From assembly GCA_015680685.1 (NCBI GenBank), contig MNCI01036463.1:573847-637846 (forward strand): DNA of 64,000 nt. The letters are read 5' to 3'. A model generated the notes under the pieces. The model saw only the letters and a list, made by a program, of their open reading frames with translations. It was not told the DNA's origin and did not search any database. The position numbers were made by a program, and so were the translations under genes. Source of the DNA: Gnetum montanum. Its lineage: Eukaryota > Streptophyta > Gnetopsida > Gnetales > Gnetaceae. Shown in pieces: positions 44,845 to 54,889 of the stretch (position 1 is its first letter; every line of letters starts with the position of its first letter).

Positions 44845-46843
44845 AAATGAAAACTCATCCTCGAGTTCCTTACAATAATATCAGGAAGGTATGGGATTAT
44901 TGACTCAAATGAAACTAATGGAATGACATGTGAACGGATCATCATTACAAGACACAACAAAACTGGTGTTCATGACAATAAGGGTGAACACCTTATTACA
45001 TTGACATCAGGCCTTATTTGGCAGCTGAGAGAGAAGAGAGAAAGAAGTGTTGCTACTACCAATGCCAAGATTGTGCCTTTTTTTGTCCATTTGGAAGAGC
45101 ACCATTGATCTTGCTCCTTGCAAAGCTGCTTCAGCACCGATCCATTCCAAGCGTTTCCTCTAGATCCAATCCGTTATTGTATGATTGCCATTTGCACACA
45201 CAACATAGACTTTATATTAGCAAGGGTAAATGAATTTTGATGTAGTTGATGCCTTGCTTCGGTGAAAGGTCTATTGGCTAGGTTGTGGTATGGTTGATTG
45301 TGGGTCTGGAGATATAATATTCGTGACTACCGAAGGTGTAGGGGTTAGGAGAAAATCAAAAAAATTGGGCCCCATACCCCCATGACTAATCGCGAACCTT
45401 CGGTAGCGATAGGATGAAGAAAGAAAAAGGAACAAGAAAGATGAAGAAAAAGGGATAACTATAACATCAATGAAATATATGTCAAGATGGAAATGAACAA
45501 AATAAAATCAATTGCAAAAATGTTAGGGAAAATAAGTTAACAAGTGCACCAAATGGGAATGTTAGTGGGTCCTCCCCAAAGCAAGATCATGCCCTTAATG
45601 CCCTAACAAACCCACATTCAAAGAGTCTGTGGGCTCTGGGAATGTCATTTGGAACAAGAGTTAAAGTCTTAACCATAAGAATTTACCAAAAGGAAAACAA
45701 TGTATCAACTAAAATATACACTAATGATACAACCAGCAATGAGGTGAACAATGGAGAGAATGGTGGATAGAAGAGAATAGAATGGAATCCCAAGAACAAG
45801 GTGGTGTACAACCCCTTATGTGTTTCATGATTAATGTGACTTAGAAAATCTCATTCCAACTCTAGCCTCAAACAAACCACATCCAATGACTTCGTATCAA
45901 TGCATTTGGCTAATCCATCCTATTGAAGTAACAAGAATGCCTTCACCCAAGAGCCACCACCATTCCGATGAAACGAATGAGGAGAGAATGGGAAGCGAGA
46001 AGGGGCTTAGTTAGAGGGAACATGTTTATGTTTAGTTCCATAACTAGTGCTTGTAGCCCAAGAGTTTATTTTGTCTAAGGGGTGTGCTTTGAATTCTCAC
46101 TTTTCTTTCTTTTCTCTTTATTTTTTTTGTTTTTGTGTTTTGTGTTTTGATGCGTGAGAACCACACCATGCAAAGACTTCTTATTTTTATTTGCTCAGGT
46201 TCCAATAATTGGGTAACATCATAATGGTAAGAAAAATCCAGAAGAAAACATCCAAGCACCCAAGAGAACGGCCAACACAAATGCATCAAGTTCCCTTGAA
46301 GTCACACCCTTTTCAATCCTTGAGTCCTTCCTTAGTTTGAGAAATGCCCAGTCACCAATTTGTTAATGTTCTTATTAGAAAAGGACTGTACATTTCCAAG
46401 CTAAGAGAGACCATAGAAATTGGTGGATGGATGGATGAACTGAACTCATTGCCTGCCATATCAAAAGAAACATACCTTAGTATCAACATCATGACTTAAA
46501 GGTAAAAACAAAACATTAGCAATCAATATGAATATGGTTCATACCATCGTGAAGAACACGTATTGGTGACAAACTTACAAGGTGGATCACACATGCACAC
46601 ACACAAAAAAAAAAGAAAAAGTATAATGATGTTGTAAAACAAAAACAAGAAAAGTTAAAGAAATTTGTAAAACAAAAACGAGAAAAGTTAAAGAAATGAG
46701 TAAAAAAAAAACAAGAAAAGTTAAAGAAATTTGTAAAAAAAAATGTGTAAAACAAAAACTTGTAAAAAAAACATGGAAAACAAAAATGTGTAAAACAGAA
46801 ATGTGTAAAAAAAAATTAAAAAAGAACTAAGGGCCTCCAATGA
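44845..46843 (-). other. Non-coding spacer of element B
   Basis: Same order of blocks as the element A spacer, including a second tract-like GATTAGTCATGGGGGTATGG (minus strand, about 45369-45388). No gene is recognised. Confidence 0.6.
46633..46815 (+). repeat. A-rich minisatellite in the element B spacer
   Basis: Three copies of a 34-bp unit (GTAAAACAAAAACAAGAAAA, GTTAAAGAAATTT) are followed by four shorter GTAAAACAAAAATGT units. A single diverged copy is in element A (about 11780-11815, opposite strand view), so it expanded in B. Confidence 0.65.
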
Positions 46844-47030
46844 TTAGCATAGGTGGCCATCTCCCCCATGACTGAGTGGAAAGGGAGAGATATGAAATAA
46901 TGAGCATCTATTTGAATTTTGTAGAAGTGTCCAACTTCTCCCGATTGATGTTTTCAGGTTAAGGGGTGGAAGTTGGTGATGCTCATATTCCAATGTATCT
47001 ATAGCTTCATTGTGGGCATGAGTTATTCCC
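46844..47030 (-). pseudogene. Element B residual C-terminal pol tail
   Basis: Ends SPFPLSHGGDGHLC with TAA at 46844-46846, matching A (11729) and C (37622). Upstream TSIGRSWTLLQNSN is shared with A. It is separated from the protease by about 120 bp. Confidence 0.5.
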
Positions 47031-47134
47031 CCAGTTCATTCCATGCATGTTGGTTTGCTCTTTTGACTAGTTGTCAACCATGGGGTGCCTACTACTTGTG
47101 TGGTTGTTACATACAGACATCTTTGTCTCAGAGT

Positions 47135-47660
47135 TTCAAGGGTATACCTATTTCATGGAGGAGATGTTGAGCATTCCTCCATGTCATCACCCGATGAATC
47201 ACTGTATGTGATGCATGGAACTTTCTTCTTCTTGATCTTTCCATAAATATTTACCTTAGATATCTCCAAGGAAAGATTGCGAATGCCTAGGCATGCATCT
47301 ATTGTGCTTAGCCATGCCCTTCCCATTATAATTGGGAAGTCCCCTTCATTATTGTTAACTTCTATCACCAGGAAATTGGCTGGGTATGACCAACCACACA
47401 TAGTGATGACGATATCCTCCATCAATCAGAAGGGAATGGTGATGGACTGGTTTGCCAACTCTAATTGAATGTTGCTCTTCTTAAGTTGGGGTAGGTTCCA
47501 GGCTTGATACATCTCTCATGAAATTAAGTTGACTTGGGAACTTGAGTCAAGAAGAGCCTTATGAGGTTCGTTCCTGGCAACTTGGAGATAGATTAAGGGA
47601 CTCCCAGGGTCAGATAGTTTTTTGGGAAGGTGGCCTACCTTAATCCAGTCGGTTACGGTA
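47135..47660 (-). pseudogene. Element B aspartic protease
   Basis: Same frame as gag. Reads NEPHKALLDSSSQVNLIS near 47530-47575, where the catalytic D-S-G is now D-S-S. It is followed by MEDIVITMCGWSYPANFLVI and PIIMGRAWLSTIDACLGIRN, then YGKIKKKKVPCITYSDSSGD. An uninterrupted 90-codon piece remains (47153-47425). The protease of A is collinear and keeps the D-S-G. Confidence 0.75.
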
Positions 47661-50194
47661 TGCTTAACATAACCATATACATTAAGCTCTATTGTTGGAT
47701 GGAAGGAAGCTTCAAAGCTTTGTGTGTTGGAGGATCATACCTAGACTCAACCGCTTGTTGTTGTGAGAGCTTGTCTGGGCTTTTGGTTCTGAAGAAAGGT
47801 CTTCTCTTTTTGCGGTTGTCAGAACCAGTAGCGGGTTGAATGTTTACAGCTCTTGTAGTGTGGCATTGCTATGGTTGAGTGGGGAGTTTCTCTTGCATTG
47901 TTGGTGTAGGAGGTGTTATGGGAACTATCGGTGGAAGAGGTGTGGACAGATTAGGAGGATGGTATGGATATGGAGCATCTCTCGGAGGAGAAGGAGTCCT
48001 TCTAAAGTACTCATGAACTTGGTAGTGATGGTGGGGAGTTGTGTGACCCATGGAGTCACTTGGAGAAATTGGCTGCTACACGTAGTATCCATATGGGTTT
48101 GGCTACTGGTAAGGGTACTGTTGTTTTGGTGGTGGCATCCCCCATGACTGTGGGTATTGCCACAGCTGATGTTGTCCGATGGGTTGTGGCAGAGTTCCAC
48201 TTGGATAATACATTAATGATTGGTGGAACTACCTTGGGTTACCTTGGGGATAAGGTAACCATCAGGGTGTCTACTGTTTGTTGAGTCTCAGGTTGAGTGC
48301 ATACACACCCAAACTCTGGTAGATGTGAGATGATTGGACAACATCCCTTAGGATGGTCATAGTGGCAGATCTCACATCCACCATCATCGTCTGTGTTCAA
48401 ATCCACAACCTCATCAGAGATAGTTATTTTCCCCTTACCTTTGTCACATGCAAGGCCTCAATCTCTCCACTTTTTCTTATCTTTGTCACTACTTCATTCC
48501 TTCGTAGACTCCTCTACGATTTTCAGGACAAGTTCAAGTCTACTATCTAAGGAGTCCTATATCTGATCTACCTTAGCCACTACCTCTGTTGTTAACTTCT
48601 AAAGTGGTAAGGTTTTTCTATTCACCAAATCTTTGAGTGGTGACTCATCCTCTTCATCGCAAAATCTCACTCCCTTCTTTCAAAGAGAGGGATCACGGTT
48701 ATATTCTTCCACACTTTCCATTTTTCATAGCTCCCCTTCTTCTTTTGCTACTTGTTCCAACAAGTGATGAATTTCATGGGATCTAAGTTCTGATAGTCTC
48801 CCTTGGGCATAAGTCCCAAGGGTTCTCCTAGTTTCATACCTTAGCCCATCTACGATGTGGTGGAGTTGATCCCAATATGTGTATCCATGGCTTGGGCAAC
48901 GATGTAACAATGCATAGTAGCGGTCCATGGCAGCATCCAAGGGTTTGTGAGTACCTTTCTTCCATCCTTGGATCTGCTTACATAGATTAGACACTCTGGA
49001 GTATGTTTGATATTTATCATTAAAGAGTTCTAACATCGTACTCCACCTCCTAATGGTTTTCGGTTCTAAGGACTGGTACCAACTCTCTGCTTCCTTTACG
49101 AGTGTCTTGGGAAGCAACTTAAATTTTTGCCACTCGTTCTCTATGTTTTACAAGGCACAAGCATCGTGTAATGCTTGTAAATAATTTTTTGGATCTACAT
49201 TATATCCCCCTTCGAATCATGGGATGTTATTCATGTCTAAGCGCTTGATCCGACTATCTTTTAAATGCCTTGTTGGGATTCTCACTGCCTCCATTATATG
49301 TAGCATGCTTTCGATGGCAAGTAGAGATTCATCATGAACATCTCTTTCATGATGTCTATGATGTCTACGTTGTTCCCTACTTTTCCTTCTTTCATGCCCT
49401 TGTCCTCTCTCTTGACTTTCTCGTCGAGGTCTCTCATTTTGCCTACCTCTATCCTCACCGTTGTGCTCGTGATGGTTACGCCCAGATGTGGAAGGAGAGG
49501 GTGAATGATGTGAAGAAGGAGAAGAAGAAGGAGAACCATCACCATGATGATGTTTCTTACCTTCTCTTCTGTGGATTTGGCCCTGATCATGATGACGATC
49601 AGAATGCCCGTCCTTATCATGTGTTGTTATTCCCTCAATGAATAGTTGGTGTTCACGGGGATCAGAACCAGGGTTATGTATCATGGAGCGTAGGTTCTGA
49701 TACCCCACCTACTCACTATCATTAGGAGGGGGAACATATTTTGATAGAAAACCCGTTATAAGTGGTTCACCATCTCTAAGTTCACTTAGGATGTGTAGGA
49801 CCTCTTTGCCCTTCAACAGTGTATGTTGGCTCTCCTGCCTTGAGTCCCTCATACATTGTGCAGCTATAGGATAGTAATCCCTTGTGTCAAAATCACCTAT
49901 AACTTATTCATCATAGTGCTAAGTCATGCCAATCTGTGCTAAAGCACGGAGGAGCATGTTGGGGACTGCATGATTCGAAGGTAACACTATGTTACCTTGC
50001 AAGTCTCTCTAGCGCATCTGTTCATCCTAATGGAGGATAAAAGTAAAGTTGGGTATATAATAATTGGGATGAGTATATTCCACCCTATATTATTGAGGAA
50101 CTGGTAGATTTAGGTTATGTGTTTTAGACTGTTGACTCTTCTTTGTATGATCCCTAGGTGGTGTATTGCTCTTATGAGAAGAAGAAGAAGACAT
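47661..50194 (-). pseudogene. gag: Element B gag polyprotein, point-mutation pseudogene
   Basis: Opens at ATG 50194 (MSSSSSHKSNTPP) and stays in the same frame as the protease. Contains an H- and R-rich domain (49217-49708, 163 uninterrupted codons: KHHHGDGSPSSSPSSHHS) and the Retrotrans_gag core (48725-49117, 130 codons: MLPKTLVKEAESWYQSLEP, MLELFNDKYQTYSRVSNL, DAAMDRYYALLHRCPSHGY). A TGA at 48725-48727 follows EEGEL. Element A has TGA at exactly the same codon, C does not. The tail is proline-rich. Best preserved gag of the window. Confidence 0.85.
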
Positions 50195-50316
50195 TATGTC
50201 TTATTAGTGTGCTAATTAACCATTATATAATTTTTTATTTAATTAACGCTAAGGTTCGTTAAGCTCCTAATGATGTGAGTAATTTCCTATGTTCTACTGA
50301 GTGCACAAACACTTAG

Positions 50317-50334
50317 TCCTTGACAACGGTGCCA
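50317..50334 (-). other. Primer-binding site of element B (tRNA-Asp type)
   Basis: TGGCACCGTTGTCAAGGA, one base after the LTR. It differs from the tRNA-Asp complement at four positions, all C-to-T or G-to-A. Confidence 0.8.
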
Positions 50335-50335
50335 A

Positions 50336-51172
50336 TGATGAGTGGCAAGGTACCCCTACACTGAACTATACGAATACGAGCGTAACATGTGCGATCTGGT
50401 CGAACTCCACAAACTAAGTGCCTACACAACTCATGGAACACTTAAGGTTAATTATTTTTTATCTTCCCAAACTTGTATTTGTCATGGTGTATGGTTAAGT
50501 AAGTCTGAAGTATATGATTTTTATAGCTTTTTCGGTTTTATCTCCTATGCTAGTGAGGTGAAGGGTTGAAGAGACTAATTAATAAATTTAACTAACTAAC
50601 TAAGTCCACATTAACCTAGTGTCAGCATCCATTCCCACTTACCGTTCACACCCTAAACCAATGCAATCATGGTTACCAAATGCTAGTTGTTGCTGGGATC
50701 ACCACGCGTAACACACGTGCTCGAAGCGGTCATACTGAGGCACTTAACTAGGAGAGAAGGGTTGAGAGAGAATTAATAACTAATAAAGCATGTAAATGAT
50801 AAACAATAAATAACAATAAATATAATCCTATTTAGCCTATTTCATGCACTGCAAGGTTTATCCAAGAAGTTCATCTTTATTGCCGTACACAAACTTGTGT
50901 TCAGGTACAATGTCTGCTCGAATAAAGATCCGTTCACTTTGGAGTTCCTACTGCGGGCACATGGAAAATATTCTATCTTTGGAGAGATCAAACTTCTACA
51001 GTTTCACTATGGTCTAAGCCTAGGATGAGAAACAAGGGAGAGCCGCCTCTTATTTATAAACTTTGCGGCGCACCGCGGTATTGCGTACGCGATATCGCCG
51101 GGGACGACGTGATATCGCGTACGCGATATTGCAAGGGAAGTGATATCGCGAAGGCCACGATATCACGCATCA
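50336..51172 (-). repeat. 5' LTR of element B
   Basis: 837 bp. U3 at 51070-51172 carries sites such as GCGATATCGCG, ACGCGATATCG and GTGATATCGCG (read on either strand); TATA box (TTTATAAATA on the minus strand) near 51050-51059. This copy keeps more CpG than the 3' LTR. Confidence 0.9.
51075..51172 (-). promoter_or_regulatory. Palindrome cluster in U3 of element B 5' LTR
   Basis: Seven GATATC- or ATATCG-type sites within about 100 bp upstream of the TATA box, most of the form (G/A)CG(C/A)GATATCGC or one substitution away. Equivalent to the cluster in element A. Confidence 0.5.
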
Positions 51173-51965
51173 CCATCTAAGTACACTGGTCTCAAGGAGG
51201 TAAAACTAACCATTGTAATCATTGTCTTCCTAATTACACTTGTAAAATGCAAAGGTATGGTTAATTACAACTGAGGCATATGATTTTTATCATTTTAATG
51301 TTTTATGTTCTAAGTTGCCTAACAATAAAGAATTATACATTTAATTGCTAATTTACTCTAAAAAACTAACATTTAACTAATCCTAACATAAGCATCCATT
51401 CCCACTTGTTGTACACATCTTGAACACATTTAACGCTACTGGGTTACCAAACATTGAGCATTACTAGGATTACCAAGCACCAAGTGTATGCTTGAAATGG
51501 TCATACTTACATGCTTAATTAATTTCTATTTAATCTATATTAATCTAGCTTAAATTAGCTTAATTTAATTACTTAAATCATTAAAGGAAATTGCTTAAAA
51601 TATTAAATGCATAAAGGAAATAGTTAATCTATTTCAAAGTGCTACAAAGTTTATCAAAAAGCTCATCTTTATTGTTGCACACACTATAGTGCTTAGGTAC
51701 AACAGTGCTTGATTAAAGATCTATACACTCTTTGACTCCTATTGTGGGCACTTAGAAAATATTTTAACTTTCAAGTGGAAAAACTGCTTGAGCTTCACTA
51801 CAACTATGAGACTTATGCCATAAATGTAGTTGGTGAGTGTGTATTTATAGGTGAAATAGGGAGCCTTTCCAATGGGTACATGTTAATGGGTCAAACCCTA
51901 TGTCGATGACATCCCATTGACAAGATTAGCATCCCATCAACGCAGCCAACCATGACGCTTCATCA
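51173..51965 (-). repeat. 5' LTR of element C, outer fragment (with TSD copy of element B at its left end)
   Basis: Continues the C 5' LTR from 44004 after element B. It starts with the duplicated site CCATC, then TAAGTACACTGGTCTC as in the 3' LTR, and ends GCTTCATCA next to AAAGC. A TATA-like box (TATAAATAC on the minus strand) is near 51841-51849. Confidence 0.85.
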
Positions 51966-51970
51966 AAAGC

Positions 51971-52375
51971 TTATCTTTATCCACTGGGATTGAATCCATG
52001 AGAAATCATAACATATGTCCTTTCTTTTAATATTAGAAAACCCCAGTAAAATATAGCATAATCATCAATGTAACATGTATAGAATATGAAGTTTTGCATA
52101 GGACTTTTTATCTAACAACAAATTTCCTTAATAATATGTTTGTAATATTCTTTTCTCTTAAGAGATAGACGACTATGTCTGGCCAAATAGATGGCTATAA
52201 GAAACATGCCTTCTACTAATCCATAACTAATATAGATACTCTTGCAATCATAGTTTCATAACCACAACTGTAAAGAGCAAGATGCATTCATCAAAAAACA
52301 TCAAAGATGATATTCGTTCATAGTAGACTGGGAGGTAAAGGACTACCCCTTATTCTCTTAGCTACCTTACTTATT
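51971..52375. other. No recognisable feature
   Basis: Flanking DNA right of element C; it would have continued from 31621 before the insertion. Nothing coding seen. Confidence 0.5.
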
Positions 52376-52379
52376 GTTT

Positions 52380-53860
52380 ACAAATAAAAAATGTTAATTG
52401 ATAAAAATGAATTGAACATGATTTATATTAATTTAAAAATCACCTCTAACCAATTAAATGATATTGTTACATTTATTAAATAGTTTTTTTAGAAACTTGT
52501 AGTTAGAAAGTTTTTCTCTAGGAACTTTGGAAGGGCTATTCCAACTTCATAATCTTTTTTATCTTACCAATCCATCTAAGTTACTTGAATATAAAAACTT
52601 TGATTCCAGTAACTCTAGAGTTATTGGACAATATAAGCTAGTCCATATAAGCTAGTCAATCTACTAGTACTTATTTCTTATATCTATTAAAATTTTCCTT
52701 TTCAAGAATCCATGATATGACTCCACAACATTATTTGTGTGTTGATGAGTATGGAAAATATCACAAACTACTTTAGCACACATCCTTAACAAAATATAAT
52801 TGAAGGCAATAATAAGAAATCAAGAAAAGAGCAAGGAGTTTATCACTGTGATTCTAAACATTTTACTAATCATTATAAGAAATAAAAACTCACTAAACTT
52901 TTCAAAAAAATATGTTTATTTCCACAACAATATCCACAAGATTTTTACATTCATTCATAATATGATTAAGATGGTTAGTCATTGCTTTTTTGTGATTGGA
53001 ATCTCTAACTTTGGTTACCAAGTTCTTCCTCCATGCCCTTGATACATGCCAAATGCATAAAAAAAATCTGGCATCCAAAAATTAACCTAATAATTCATCA
53101 AAATTTAGCACATGTTAAGAAACATCAATGGAAGCAAATGTGTTTTCTCGTATATTTTCAAATGCCTTTAGAGTTACCTTCATTCATTTTTACCTTGGAA
53201 TCATCAAGCATGAAAGAATTCACTAACTAATGAGGCTCCTTAGTCTTGTGTCTTTGTACTAGCTCCAAAAGCCAATATCTAATGTTAGTTTCCATGCACC
53301 TTGAGGATATCATCCATGTGATTAGAATTCCATTGTAGTATGAATCAAAAGCCATCACTATGTGAAGATGAAACTACAAAAAACACTGCATAGCTCTAAT
53401 AAGATAATGTCATTTTTTATTATAATACTAATAATTTTTTAATGGAATCATAGAACCCAAAATTTAAACTTACACCATATTTGTTGATGTTAAAAGTCAA
53501 ATCCATTGATAGGATGATCCTTTGAGATAGGGTTATAATCTTTTTGAGCATTCAAGTTGATTACAACTTGATGATCAATAGAACACTTTGTTTTAGGTTC
53601 TCTTCTTGATAGTAAAACAAAAAATTAATGGTGGTTTGGTACCATAGCTAGGTACTAATTTTACCATGCTCACTTTTGTCATAATCAAGGGTAACATCTT
53701 TGCAAATGTTGTAAATTTCTTTTTTGATAAGAAATATATCCCTCTTTTCAGATAGCCCAAACTCATACCCTTCCTTAAAAATATATTTGATATGCCTCTT
53801 ATAGATTAGATCTATTGGAAATCCTTCCTTCCATAAACACACTATCTTCAAATATACCTC
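52380..53860 (-). pseudogene. MULE (Mutator-like) transposase relic, SWIM-family type
   Basis: Minus-strand pieces in order. An uninterrupted 67-codon N-terminal piece (53648-53851) contains KRDIFLIKKEIYNICKDVTL. Near 53270-53370 the core reads FDSYYNGILITWMISSRCME, then FMLDDSKVKMNE, which matches the MULE D-----G-P--W-I-SR and F--DDA--E blocks. Near 53000-53060 is CIWHVSRAWRKNLVTKV, the C-x2-H-type LC-WHV-RAW block. At about 52690-52740 is HTNNVVESYHGFLKRK, the H-TNN--ES-H--LK block. Terminal repeats were not found. The gene is broken by stops. Confidence 0.7.
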
Positions 53861-53869
53861 AATGGAAAT

Positions 53870-54885
53870 ATGTATGGATTGTAAGTTTCCTCAATCTACC
53901 ATGAGACCTAGCAAGCCATGGAAGTAAGCCTCAAGTTGTGGTCCATTTATTTATATATAATACATGCAACATGTTTTGATACTCATATATAGAAAACTAT
54001 GAAATTACATTCACATCTCATCTTTTGTTCAGTCTTATTTCATTTTCTACCTTCCATGGATACTATCCATATAGTAACATTCAATCCATATTCGTAGTGA
54101 TAACTAATAGAAATAACATATTTAAAGAAGGATCATAGTATTATAAACTATGAATCTTAATATTATAAAACATTAATGGATGAACACAAAGTAGTTGTGG
54201 ATAACTTATGATATTTGGCTAGTATAGTAGTTTGCTCATGATCAAGTCAACTTTGTTCATTTTTGTTGATTCTTAGTTATGTAGAAAGATTCACAAGGAA
54301 AGATCTCATTCTTTTGTTTGTTGTCAATAAAATATGCCACTCTTTCTTTTGTTTTTTGTCAATAAAATATGTCACTATTTCTTTGAAAAATGTCCTTTAG
54401 GCAAATCTTGTAGTTTTTGTTGCCACATTATTTCCTAGAAGCTTGCATGCTCTCATCTTCCTTGAATTCTAGAAAGAGTTTACAAATTAAGATACATGAA
54501 TAACCAAAGTATCCTACATATCAATAACTAAAAAGTATTATCAAGTATTGTGCAAACAAAGATGTTCACACTAGGAGCCAAATTTATACCTTATTTGCAA
54601 ACTTTGTTTTGGAAGTTTTACAATGTTCAATCTATTCCATAGAAGTGGTTCTTTAGGTACATAAAATCTTTCACATTCTAAATTTTGAAATGGAATGTGT
54701 TCTATAAGGGTAACCTTGGTTGAAATATATGTTTAAAAAGATAACATTAAAATAATCCATGAGAAACCATGTTCACATGTCACTTACACCTATGATACTA
54801 GCTGTGAAAAATTATAACTACTATCCTTTTCAAATTACTTCAGAAAAGAGTACATAACACTACTACTAGCATAAGGTTCTAATGT
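53870..54885. other. No gene; short tandem duplication at 54309-54384
   Basis: AT-rich. TTCTTTTGTTTGTTGTCAAT and AAAATATGCCACT occur twice with a 36-bp period. Nothing else assignable. Confidence 0.5.
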
Positions 54886-54889
54886 TCAA

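Larger units (their letters stand above)
44005..51172 (-). mobile_element. Element B: non-autonomous Ty3/gypsy LTR retrotransposon (TR-GAG-like)
   Basis: Complete 7168-bp element on the minus strand, same family as A: LTRs of about 830 bp with palindrome-rich U3, tRNA-Asp type primer site, gag-protease frame, short pol tail, spacer, polypurine tract. RT, RNase H and integrase are absent, with the same protease-to-tail junction as A (shared words RCLYVTTTQ / RCLYEATTQ and TSIGRSWTLL). It inserted into the 5' LTR of element C in the same orientation. Confidence 0.9.
31627..51965 (-). mobile_element. Element C: autonomous-type Ty3/gypsy LTR retrotransposon, split by element B
   Basis: On the minus strand the order is 5' LTR (51965 to 43914, interrupted by B), primer site, gag, protease, reverse transcriptase, RNase H, integrase, spacer, a large third ORF, polypurine tract and 3' LTR (32519 to 31627). 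Perfect AAAGC duplications flank it. Without element B it is about 13.2 kb. The RT and integrase read like plant Ty3/gypsy elements without a chromodomain (Athila/Tat side). The integrase ends in a conserved SHGGDGHLC tail. All ORFs carry stops and frameshifts. It has the same gag, spacer and LTR logic as A and B, so it represents the kind of element that could have mobilised them. Confidence 0.9.

Noticed and set aside
49270-49641. 123-codon plus-strand frame opposite gag of element B
   Set aside because: Antisense shadow of the H/R-rich gag segment 49217-49708, which has homologs in A and C.
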